NCBI GenBank assembly: GCA_049325415.1
Contig: JBMOLL010000062.1
Location: 1 to 11,282 of the forward strand
Reading direction: 5' to 3'
DNA from: JBMOLL01 sp049325415
GTDB lineage: Bacteria; Bacteroidota; Bacteroidia; Bacteroidales; GCA-2748055
DNA: 11,282 nt
The translations under genes and the position numbers were made by a program. This document shows, piece by piece, positions 1-6,445 of this stretch (the first letter of the stretch is position 1; each line of letters begins with the position of its first letter). The notes beneath the pieces were generated by a model. The model was given only the letters and a program-made list of their open reading frames with translations. It made no database searches and was not told the origin of the DNA.

Positions 1-105
1 TAGAATGCAAAATGTAGAATGCAAAATGTAGAATGCAAAATGTAAAATGCAAAATGTAGAATGTAGAATGCAGAATGAGGAATGTAGAATGTAGAATGTT
101 GAAGG
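1..105. repeat. Tandem repeat array with 7-bp period
   Basis: About fourteen uninterrupted 7-bp units of the form (T/C)A(A/G)AATG run from the window edge to position 98. At first TAGAATG and CAAAATG alternate, giving a 14-bp higher-order period; later most units are TAGAATG, with CAGAATG and AGGAATG variants. A degenerate unit (TTGAAGG, 99-105) marks the decay of the array. The left end is outside the window. There is no credible coding potential. Heptanucleotide tandem repeats of this general kind are known from cyanobacteria (STRR sequences). The function here is unknown. Confidence 0.93.
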
Positions 106-206
106 TTGGTGGAAGGGGGAAGAGGGAGACGAGGGTGAAGACAAGCTCCGACAAGATATGAAATTTAACATCTTAATTAATTTCCTGATAGTTCCGGGAA
201 CAACCG

Positions 207-229
207 TCCCTCTCCTATGTGGAGAGGGA
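207..229. repeat. Palindromic hairpin, first copy
   Basis: A perfect 9-bp inverted repeat, TCCCTCTCC (207-215) and GGAGAGGGA (221-229), closes on the 5-nt loop TATGT. It is followed by GACGAGGGTGA, not a T-run, so it does not look like an intrinsic terminator. CCCTCTCC...GGAGAGGG followed by GGGTGAG-like sequence resembles dispersed palindromic elements seen between genes in many bacteria; that family assignment is inference. Confidence 0.85.
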
Positions 230-308
230 GACGAGGGTGAAGACCGACTCCGACAAGATATGAAATTTAACATCTTAATTAATTGCCTGATAGTTCCGGG
301 AACAACCG

Positions 309-331
309 TCCCTCTCCTATGTGGAGAGGGA
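309..331. repeat. Palindromic hairpin, second copy
   Basis: This is an exact copy of the 9-bp stem and TATGT loop found 102 bp upstream (stem arms 309-317 and 323-331). It is again followed by GACGAGGGTGA and then GGCCCG. It forms the right end of the second 102-bp unit. Confidence 0.85.
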
Positions 332-363
332 GACGAGGGTGAGGCCCGTATTAAAGGATACTT

Positions 364-384
364 GTCACTCATCACCCGTCACTT
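364..384. repeat. Short heptad repeat patch (3 units)
   Basis: Three consecutive 7-bp units, GTCACTC, ATCACCC and GTCACTT. Their reverse complements (AAGTGAC, GGGTGAT, GAGTGAC) carry the GTGA core found in the array at the right end of the window, so this may be a decayed, inverted relative. The relationship is inferred from the core and the shared period only. Confidence 0.5.
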
Positions 385-445
385 CATACTAATCATTGCA
401 TTTGAATGCTTTCTGCTGGAAATTATGCGAATAAATGATTATTTT

Positions 446-453
446 TATCTTTG
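446..453 (+). promoter_or_regulatory. Candidate -7 promoter element of the envelope cluster
   Basis: TATCTTTG matches the Bacteroidota -7 consensus TAnnTTTG exactly. It lies 18 nt before the ATG at 472, implying a very short leader. I see no good TTTG at 19-21 nt upstream, so only half of the promoter is supported. Confidence 0.45.
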
Positions 454-471
454 TATTTCAAGAATCGGTTC

Positions 472-1239
472 ATGAAAAGGCATCTTTGGATATACATAAT
501 CCTGATAATCATTGCTTTTCCTCAGGAAAGCCATGGCCAGATATGGAAACTCAAGCGTTATGAAGCTGGAGTCGGACTGGGTTCGAGCCATGCCTGGACG
601 GATATCGGATTAACGCCCGACGGGGTAATGGGTTTCCAGTTCCTGGGGATCAGGCCTAATCTTTCCTTCCAGGGACGCTATTATATTTCTTCAATGATCT
701 CCACATCCGTTGATTTGAATTTTATATGGCTTGGCGGCGTTGACGATCCCTCGCAAAGGGCCAGACTTTATTATTACAATTCATTGGTGTTTGAACCGGC
801 TCTTCGTGCCGAGATCATCCTTTTCGGGACCAACAGGGGAAGCGGTACCACCGCTCTCTTTAACCGGCGGGGGATGATTAACAACTATTCCGATTTTCAT
901 CTCTATGCCTTTGGCGGGGTCGGAGGGGCCATCTCCAAAGCCAATGTCAGAGAACAGGAAACAAATCTTGAAGTGGTAAATAATCCCGGTTACTATAATA
1001 ATACTAACTTTGGGCTCGTTTTCCCAGTGGGCCTTGGGATCAAGTTCAGTGTTGATTCTGATTGGTCTTTTGGTGCCGAAATTGGGGCAAGGATTTCTTT
1101 AACGGATTATCTTGACGGGTATTCATCTCAGTATTCAGAACATAATGACTTCTATTACCTTACGAATTTTAAGGCCATTTATAAATTACGTACCGGGAGA
1201 AACGGCCTGCCTGTTTTCAAACGCCGCGGAGGCCGGTAA
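472..1239 (+). CDS. DUF6089-type outer-membrane beta-barrel protein
   Basis: Predicted 255-residue outer-membrane protein. It starts with a signal peptide: MKRH, a hydrophobic core (WIYIILIIIAF) and a likely cut after SHGQ near residue 23. I chose the ATG at 472 over the in-frame TTG at 451, because 472 places the basic residues directly before the hydrophobic core and 451 overlaps the likely promoter. The rest alternates short amphipathic strands (GVGLGSSHAW, LSFQGRYYIS, FHLYAFGGVGG, GLVFPVGLGIKF, SFGAEIGARISLTDYLDGY), as in an 8- to 10-strand barrel of the DUF6089 family. TDYLDGY near the C terminus, followed by a final strand, is typical of the family. The tail after the last strand (KLRTGRNG...KRRGGR) is unusually Arg-rich. 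It is the first gene of a cluster leading into uppS and bamA. The exact role is unknown, and it may be a paralogue of the next gene. Confidence 0.85.
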   Translation: MKRHLWIYIILIIIAFPQESHGQIWKLKRYEAGVGLGSSHAWTDIGLTPDGVMGFQFLGIRPNLSFQGRYYISSMISTSVDLNFIWLGGVDDPSQRARLYYYNSLVFEPALRAEIILFGTNRGSGTTALFNRRGMINNYSDFHLYAFGGVGGAISKANVREQETNLEVVNNPGYYNNTNFGLVFPVGLGIKFSVDSDWSFGAEIGARISLTDYLDGYSSQYSEHNDFYYLTNFKAIYKLRTGRNGLPVFKRRGGR

Positions 1240-1951
1240 CAGGGGCTTTAAGGCAGTTTGTAAAGCCTGCCTGGTCATTTTGTTCTTCTTTCTGGTCATT
1301 CCCGAAAACCAGCTCATCGCCCAGCGAAAATCCGATATTGGAATTTATTCCGGCATATCCTCCTACATGGGCGATATCAACCCCTCCCGACCTTTTTACA
1401 GACCTGCTTTGGGCATCGGGGCAATCTACCGTTATAACCTCAGCGACCGTCTTTCTTTCCGGGGTCAGGCCATTTATCATAGCCTAAGTGGCAGTGATTT
1501 AGATTTTATTAACTCTTTTCAGCAAAACAGGGGAGCGGAATTTGCCGCAAGTTTCGTAGATTTGGCTGTGAATTTTGAATTTAACTGGTGGCCCTATAAA
1601 ACAGCTTTCAGGAAAACCAAATATTCACCCTATGTGCTGGCGGGTCTGGGCTACGGACTGCAGGTAAGTTCTGTGCCGGGCAGCCGCTCACATCTTACCA
1701 TTCCCTTTGGCTTTGGTGTAAAAGCCAACCTGGGAAAAAGGCTGAGCGGCGGTCTGGAATGGATGGGGCACAAGGCATTTAGCGATATGGTCGACGGGCT
1801 GACCAACACCGGAAGCGACAGGGTGTTCTCGGTGGTCGGGAATAACGACTGGTACATGTTTACAGGGGTATTTATTACCTATAAGATTTTTGAGTACAGA
1901 GACGACTGTCCCACATACGATCAAATGACAGGCAAAACTAAGAGACATTGA
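1145..1951 (+). CDS. porG: PorG-like DUF6089 outer-membrane beta-barrel protein
   Basis: Outer-membrane barrel of the DUF6089 family. PorG of Porphyromonas gingivalis, a type IX secretion component, also sits immediately upstream of uppS and bamA, which supports the name. Sequence evidence: a secretion signal with hydrophobic core LVILFFFLVI and likely cleavage after LIAQ, then GIYSGISSYMGDINP, several amphipathic strands, FSDMVDGL, and the terminal NDWYMFTGVFITYK followed by DCPTYD. The start is unresolved. The nearest in-frame ATG (1145) overlaps the previous gene by 95 nt and gives an overlong signal n-region. A CTG at 1211 fits the signal peptide better. TTG at 1112 overlaps even more, and TTG at 1280 leaves almost no signal peptide. 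The frame itself is secure. Its stop is followed 23 nt later by the uppS start. A role in type IX secretion is inferred from family and synteny; no other secretion gene is present here. Confidence 0.8.
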   Translation: MTSITLRILRPFINYVPGETACLFSNAAEAGNRGFKAVCKACLVILFFFLVIPENQLIAQRKSDIGIYSGISSYMGDINPSRPFYRPALGIGAIYRYNLSDRLSFRGQAIYHSLSGSDLDFINSFQQNRGAEFAASFVDLAVNFEFNWWPYKTAFRKTKYSPYVLAGLGYGLQVSSVPGSRSHLTIPFGFGVKANLGKRLSGGLEWMGHKAFSDMVDGLTNTGSDRVFSVVGNNDWYMFTGVFITYKIFEYRDDCPTYDQMTGKTKRH

Positions 1952-1974
1952 GGTTGCAAAAGCGTAGAGGTAAA

Positions 1975-2733
1975 ATGGATCTGAAGTCGCAGATTAAGAT
2001 GGATAAGCTGCCACAGCATGTGGCCATTATTATGGACGGAAACGGACGCTGGGCCCGGAAAAGAGGGAACGAGCGGATTTTCGGTCACCGGAATGCTGTG
2101 GAATCAGTTCGCCAGGTGGTCGAAGCTGCCGGTGAACTGGGTGTCGGCTACCTTACACTCTATGCCTTCTCCACCGAAAACTGGAAGCGCCCCAGGACCG
2201 AGGTGGAAGCGCTTATGTCCTTGCTTGTCAGCACTATAAGAAATGAGACGGATAAACTCCATCAAAATAATGTCAGGCTGATGGCCATCGGAAGCCTGGC
2301 CGACCTTCCCAAAAGTATACGGGAACAGTTGGAACAATCCATCGAACATACCAAAAACAACACCGGCCTGAGGCTGGTCCTCGCCCTGAGTTACAGCGGC
2401 AGATGGGAAATTGCAGATGCTGCACGAAAAATGGCTGAGGCCGTCCGCGACGGTTCCCTCAAACCAGAAGACATTGATGCCTGCACGGTCAGCTCGTTTA
2501 TGATCTCCGCAGCAATCCCCGATCCCGACCTCCTTATCCGAACCAGTGGTGAACACCGGATAAGCAATTTCCTGCTCTGGCAGCTGGCTTACACAGAATT
2601 GTATTTCACTCCCGTACTTTGGCCCGATTTTCGTAAGGAACACTTCTATGAAGCTGTGATCGATTTCCAGCGAAGAGACAGAAGATTCGGAAAGATCAGC
2701 GATGAAGTGAAAGCGGAAACGGTTAATAATTAA
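1975..2733 (+). CDS. uppS: Undecaprenyl diphosphate synthase (cis-prenyltransferase)
   Basis: Cytosolic enzyme at the membrane face that adds eight isoprene units in cis to farnesyl diphosphate, giving the C55 carrier lipid precursor for peptidoglycan and surface glycans. The 252-residue length is normal. Family motifs in order: IIMDGNGRWA (18-27, catalytic Asp21), FGHRNA with His38, YAFSTENWKRP (63-73), SYSGRWEI (139-146), DLLIRTSGEHRISNFLLWQ (185-203, diphosphate-binding Arg189 and Arg195), and ELYFTPVLWPDF (208-219, metal-site Glu208). I chose ATG 1975 because AGAGG lies 4 nt upstream (1966-1970) and related proteins begin at an equivalent point. An upstream TTG at 1948 overlaps the preceding stop codon and would add nine basic residues; it is less likely. 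The gap to bamA is only 6 nt, so co-transcription is very likely. Confidence 0.97.
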   Translation: MDLKSQIKMDKLPQHVAIIMDGNGRWARKRGNERIFGHRNAVESVRQVVEAAGELGVGYLTLYAFSTENWKRPRTEVEALMSLLVSTIRNETDKLHQNNVRLMAIGSLADLPKSIREQLEQSIEHTKNNTGLRLVLALSYSGRWEIADAARKMAEAVRDGSLKPEDIDACTVSSFMISAAIPDPDLLIRTSGEHRISNFLLWQLAYTELYFTPVLWPDFRKEHFYEAVIDFQRRDRRFGKISDEVKAETVNN

Positions 2734-2739
2734 GCACTA

Positions 2740-5259
2740 ATGATAAAAAGGACCCTCGTATATACCCTTCTGCTGTTCAGTAGTCTGATTGCTGCAGCAC
2801 AGGAAATACCTTACGATTCACTTTCCGTAATCGACTACACACGGCCCAAAAAATACGAAATTGCTGATGTTACGGTCAGCGGGGTGAAATTTATTCAGAA
2901 AGAAGTTCTGGTGAGCCTGTCCGGACTGAAAGTCGGGAATACCATTACCGTACCGGGCGACGACATTACCCGCGTCCTGAAAAAATTCTGGGACCAGGGG
3001 CTCTTCTCCGACGTTAAACTGACGGCTTCCAAAATCGAGGGAAATAAGATCTGGATCGATATCTTTCTGCAGGAGCGTCCGAGGATGTCGAGGCTGCAGA
3101 TAGACGGGATCACCAAAACGGAGCAGCAGGATGTGATCGAAAAGATCAACCTGCGCAACGGACAGCAGGTGACCGACGACATCATCGACAATACCCGCAG
3201 GATCATTACCGATCATTTTGTGGAAAAGGGCTTTCTGAGTACCCAGGTCGATATCGTGCAGAAGGTGGATACGGCCAATATCAATATGGTCGTGCTCAAT
3301 GTGATGGTAAATAAGAATGATCGTATCCGGATCGATGAGATTTACTTCACCGGAAATGATAATTTCTCCGACAAGCGCCTGCACAGGGTGATGAAAAAAA
3401 CCAAGAAGGTCAATATCAACTTCTTCAAGGCTTCCAAGGTGCTGGCCGATGGCATCGAAGAGGATAAAAAGAGCCTGATTGATTTTTATAACAAGAACGG
3501 CTACCGCGATGCCAAGATCCTTTCCGATTCCATCTCGCCGATTATCGATAAACGCGTCAATCTCTATGTCAACCTTTCCGAAGGGGACAAATACTATTTC
3601 GGCGATGTCAAGTGGATCGGTAACACCAAGTTCCCCTCTGAAATCCTGTCGCAGGTACTGGGGATCAAAAAGGGAGATGTCTTCGATCAGGAAGTGCTCG
3701 ATAAGCGGCTCATGATCGATGAAGACGCTGTGAACAGCGTTTATCTCGACAACGGTTATCTTTTCTTCCAGCTCGAACCGGTGGAGGTGAGCGTGGAAAA
3801 CGACACCATCGATTTCGAAATGCGCATCTACGAGGGCAAACAGGCTACGATCAACAACATTATCATCAAAGGAAATTCCAAGACCAACGAACATGTAGTG
3901 AGAAGGGAGATCCGTTCGAAGCCCGGCGATCTGTTTAGCAAGGCGGCGATCATTCGTACCGTCAGGGAACTGGCAACACTGGGGCATTTCGATCCGGAAC
4001 AGATCGAACCGAACCCCATTCCGAATCCCTCCGACGGAACCGTCGATATCGAATATAACCTGGTGGAAAAAGCCAACGACCAGCTCGAAGTTTCCGGAGG
4101 TTATGGCGGCGGGATGCTCGTGGGTACCGTCGGGATCCGTTTCTCCAACTTCTCGGTCAGAAGGATTTTCGATTCCCAGGCATGGAGACCAGTACCTTCG
4201 GGCGACGGACAGACCCTCTCGATCCGAGCCCAGACCAACGGACAGTTCTATCAGTCGTACAACTTCTCCTTTATCGAACCCTGGTTCGGCGGGAAGAAAC
4301 CCAATTCCTTCTCCCTGTCGATCTTCCACTCCAAGATTAACTCCTCCAGTTCCTACTATTATATGTATCTGACGGAGAAGAATATCCCCGACGAATATAT
4401 GCTGAACAGCGGTGTGACCCTGGGTCTTGGCCGTAGGCTGACCTGGCCCGACGACTGGTTCACCCTTTACAACACCATCACCTATCAGCGCTATTTCCTG
4501 AAGGATTTCACCTATAACTTCATTACTGATAACGGTACTTTCAATAACCTGAGTTTCAATACGACCATCGGAAGGAACTCCACCGACCAGCCGATCTATC
4601 CGCGAACCGGTTCATCGTTCAGCCTGGAGATTCAGCTGACCCCACCGTATTCGCTGTTTAAGCCGGGTTTTGACTATGCCAATGCTTCTACAGAAGATAA
4701 ATACAAATGGGTGGAATACCACCGCTGGTGGTTCAAGGCCGACTGGTATACGAAGATTGTAGAGAACCTGGTACTTTATACAAGGCTGCACTTCGGTTAC
4801 CTCGGACACTACAACAACGATATCGGTCCGGCACCCTTCGGAGGCTTTGATGTCGGTGGCGACGGACTGGCTACCTATAACTTCTACGGCCGTGAGACCA
4901 TTGCCCTCAGGGGTTATGAGAACGGTGCACTGACTCCGACCCGCAAAACCAGCGAAGGCGTTTCGTATAAAGCCGGTAACGTGTACACCAAGTTCACCGC
5001 TGAGATCCGCTACCCGGTCAGCATGAATCCCTCTGCCACCATCTTTGTTCTGGCCTTCCTCGAAGGAGGAGGTGCATGGTACAGCATCGATGAATTCAAT
5101 CCCTTCCAGGCCAAGCGCTCGGCCGGGGTGGGTGTGAGAGCCTACCTGCCCATGTTCGGGCTGCTCGGGATCGACTGGGGCTATGGCTTTGATGAAGCTT
5201 ATGACGGCGCTGGAATCAGCGGATCCCAGTTCCATTTTACCATCGGACAACAGTTCTAA
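2740..5259 (+). CDS. bamA: Outer-membrane protein assembly factor BamA (Omp85 family)
   Basis: Essential outer-membrane insertase that folds beta-barrel proteins into the outer membrane. The 839-residue product has a signal peptide (MIKRTLVYTLLLFSSLIAAAQ, cut near 20). Five POTRA-like repeats follow, roughly residues 40-115, 116-197, 198-285, 286-367 and 368-445; typical GN/GI turn motifs are visible (SGVKF, DGITK, TGNDNF, IGNTKF, KGNSKT). The barrel begins with VSGGYGGGMLVGTVGIRFSN and ends in the aromatic strand FHFTIGQQF, the usual C-terminal insertion signal. ALRGYENG contains the loop-6 motif (LRGY at 723-726, equivalent to VRGF/Y). The length fits BamA better than TamA or FhaC. It sits between uppS and two ompH-type chaperone genes, as in other Bacteroidota. 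No independent promoter is visible. Confidence 0.97.
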   Translation: MIKRTLVYTLLLFSSLIAAAQEIPYDSLSVIDYTRPKKYEIADVTVSGVKFIQKEVLVSLSGLKVGNTITVPGDDITRVLKKFWDQGLFSDVKLTASKIEGNKIWIDIFLQERPRMSRLQIDGITKTEQQDVIEKINLRNGQQVTDDIIDNTRRIITDHFVEKGFLSTQVDIVQKVDTANINMVVLNVMVNKNDRIRIDEIYFTGNDNFSDKRLHRVMKKTKKVNINFFKASKVLADGIEEDKKSLIDFYNKNGYRDAKILSDSISPIIDKRVNLYVNLSEGDKYYFGDVKWIGNTKFPSEILSQVLGIKKGDVFDQEVLDKRLMIDEDAVNSVYLDNGYLFFQLEPVEVSVENDTIDFEMRIYEGKQATINNIIIKGNSKTNEHVVRREIRSKPGDLFSKAAIIRTVRELATLGHFDPEQIEPNPIPNPSDGTVDIEYNLVEKANDQLEVSGGYGGGMLVGTVGIRFSNFSVRRIFDSQAWRPVPSGDGQTLSIRAQTNGQFYQSYNFSFIEPWFGGKKPNSFSLSIFHSKINSSSSYYYMYLTEKNIPDEYMLNSGVTLGLGRRLTWPDDWFTLYNTITYQRYFLKDFTYNFITDNGTFNNLSFNTTIGRNSTDQPIYPRTGSSFSLEIQLTPPYSLFKPGFDYANASTEDKYKWVEYHRWWFKADWYTKIVENLVLYTRLHFGYLGHYNNDIGPAPFGGFDVGGDGLATYNFYGRETIALRGYENGALTPTRKTSEGVSYKAGNVYTKFTAEIRYPVSMNPSATIFVLAFLEGGGAWYSIDEFNPFQAKRSAGVGVRAYLPMFGLLGIDWGYGFDEAYDGAGISGSQFHFTIGQQF

Positions 5260-5276
5260 CCTAAATATAGTTCAAC

Positions 5277-5792
5277 ATGAAACGTTTAATAGTTTTAACC
5301 GCCACTGTTCTGCTCTTTGCAGCAACAGCCAGTGCACAGAAATTTGCATTTGTTGACTCTGATTATATTCTGAAGAATATTCCCTCTTATAATGCCGCCC
5401 AGGAACAGCTCAATAAGCTTTCGGAGCAATACGAATCGGAAATCTCCGCCCAGTATGCCGAAGTGGAAAAGATGTACAAGACCTACCAGTCGGAAAGGGT
5501 GTTGCTCACCGACGATGTAAGGAAGAAAAGGGAAGAAGATATCATGAAGAAGGAAGAAGAAGTTAAGGGCCTTCAGCAGAAGTACTTCGGTCCCGAGGGC
5601 GAACTTTTCAAAAAACGTGAGGAACTCGTGAAACCCATTCAGGATGCGCTTTACAAAGCTGTCAAGGAAATATCCGCCGAAGGCAACTATGCGCTGATCT
5701 TCGATTCGGCTTCCGGTGCCTCCATCCTTTATTCCAATCCGCGCTACGACATCAGCGACGAAGTGCTTAAGAAGATGGGATATAAGAATTAA
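5277..5792 (+). CDS. OmpH/Skp-family periplasmic chaperone (first of tandem pair)
   Basis: Predicted 171-residue secreted chaperone that holds unfolded outer-membrane proteins on their way to BamA. It has a clean signal peptide (MKRLIVLTATVLLFAATASAQ, cut near 20), then KFAFVDSDYILKNIPSY, the N-terminal beta motif of the OmpH family. A long charged coiled-coil hairpin covers about residues 40-120 and is rich in Glu and Lys (KKREEDIMKKEEEVKGLQQ). A C-terminal beta segment follows (YALIFDSASGASILYSNP), ending in DISDEVLKKMGYKN. The length fits Skp/OmpH. It lies 17 nt after bamA and upstream of a paralogue of almost equal length, an arrangement known in P. gingivalis and Bacteroides. Skp-like function is inferred from fold and position. 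Confidence 0.94.
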   Translation: MKRLIVLTATVLLFAATASAQKFAFVDSDYILKNIPSYNAAQEQLNKLSEQYESEISAQYAEVEKMYKTYQSERVLLTDDVRKKREEDIMKKEEEVKGLQQKYFGPEGELFKKREELVKPIQDALYKAVKEISAEGNYALIFDSASGASILYSNPRYDISDEVLKKMGYKN

Positions 5793-5824
5793 GACAGGCT
5801 GACCGAGTGAATGGATTTAAATTC

Positions 5825-5832
5825 TACATTTG
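5825..5832 (+). promoter_or_regulatory. Candidate internal -7 promoter element for the second ompH
   Basis: TACATTTG is an exact match to TAnnTTTG, 26 nt before the ATG at 5859. The 66-nt gap between the two ompH genes is also longer than the other gaps in this cluster. No TTTG/TTG lies at the expected upstream distance (5801-5805 reads GACCG), so this is a partial promoter only. Confidence 0.4.
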
Positions 5833-5858
5833 TAACCGCATTTAAAAACAGAAATAAA

Positions 5859-6377
5859 ATGAACAGGACCAGACAGATTGTTTTGGCTATCGGATTGATC
5901 ATTGCAGCATCTTCCACCCTCAGCGCCCAGACGGTAAAATTCGGACATATCAACTCCGAAGAGCTGATCCAGGCTATGCCGGAATACGACAGTGCACAGA
6001 ATCAGGTGATGTCACTGAAGGAACAGTACGACCTTGAGGTGGAACGCATCCAGGTTGAGATCAACAAAAAGATCGATGATTTCAACAAAAATGAAAAAAC
6101 GATGAGCGACCTGATCAAAGAAGCCAAAGCTTCTGAGATCACCGATATGCAGACACGCCTGCAGAACTTCGCCCAGACTGCTTCACAGGACCTGCAGCAG
6201 AAGTCGATGACTTACATGCAGCCTGTTATGGACAAGGCCCGCAAGGCCATTGATGAAGTAGCCGAAGAACAGGGCCTGATGTACGTATTTGATATCAGCC
6301 AGGGAAACCCGGTATACTATTCCAGCAAGAGTGTGGATGTACTTCCGCTTGTATTGAAAAAAATGGGTCTGCAATAA
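5859..6377 (+). CDS. OmpH/Skp-family periplasmic chaperone (second of tandem pair)
   Basis: Predicted 172-residue paralogue of the preceding protein. A signal peptide (MNRTRQIVLAIGLIIAASSTLSAQ, cut near 24) leads into VKFGHINSEELIQAMPEYDSAQ, the family's N-terminal motif. A coiled-coil hairpin follows to about residue 125 (KEQYDLEVERIQVEINKKID and beyond). The beta segment GLMYVFDISQGNPVYYS comes next, then VLPLVLKKMGLQ, which parallels the KKMGYKN end of the first copy. I chose ATG 5859 over the in-frame ATG at 5811, because 5811 would put about 16 residues before the signal peptide and would include the likely promoter element in the coding region. A strong terminator hairpin lies 24 nt after the stop. 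Two divergent copies could serve different client sets or form hetero-oligomers; neither can be decided from sequence. Confidence 0.94.
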   Translation: MNRTRQIVLAIGLIIAASSTLSAQTVKFGHINSEELIQAMPEYDSAQNQVMSLKEQYDLEVERIQVEINKKIDDFNKNEKTMSDLIKEAKASEITDMQTRLQNFAQTASQDLQQKSMTYMQPVMDKARKAIDEVAEEQGLMYVFDISQGNPVYYSSKSVDVLPLVLKKMGLQ

Positions 6378-6400
6378 GACCTTATTTAAATAATTTGATC

Positions 6401-6429
6401 AGAGGCTGAGATTCTTCAGCCTCTTTTTC
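6401..6429 (+). terminator. Intrinsic terminator after the ompH pair, within the murI leader
   Basis: A perfect 9-bp stem, AGAGGCTGA (6401-6409) and TCAGCCTCT (6416-6424), has a 6-nt loop and runs directly into TTTTC (6425-6429). This has the shape of a Rho-independent terminator closing the envelope cluster. It ends only 16 nt before the murI ATG, leaving no room for a complete promoter between them. Confidence 0.88.
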
Positions 6430-6445
6430 TATTCAGCAGGATCCT

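Larger units (their letters stand above)
122..342. repeat. 102-bp direct tandem repeat, two full copies plus a 17-bp third start
   Basis: Copy 1 (122-223) and copy 2 (224-325) are nearly identical; I see differences near 142-145 versus 244-247 and a T/G change at 182 versus 284. The first 17 bases of a third copy follow (326-342). Each unit has a GA-rich start, an AT-rich centre with TTAATTAA, an 11-bp palindrome GTTCCGGGAAC (191-201 and 293-303), and a CCCTCTCC/GGAGAGGG hairpin at the junction. Because 102 is divisible by 3, a spurious reading frame stays open through both copies. This looks like a duplicated REP-like or MITE-like intergenic element. No transposase is visible. Confidence 0.9.

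Noticed and set aside
1..384. CRISPR array
   Set aside because: The repeats are contiguous 7-bp or 102-bp units without unique spacers, and no cas genes are present.
158..475. Open frame of 105 codons through the left repeat region
   Set aside because: It stays open only because the 102-bp repeat is a multiple of 3. The protein is an internal duplication of repeat sequence with no family resemblance, and it overlaps the likely promoter and start of the first barrel gene.
2104..2643. A 179-codon open frame antisense to uppS
   Set aside because: It is a shadow of the uppS frame with no family features.
2818..4329. A 503-codon open frame antisense to bamA
   Set aside because: The bamA frame on the other strand is certain. 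The antisense product is a low-complexity His/Asp/Ile-rich mirror of biased codons, with no recognisable domain or upstream signals.
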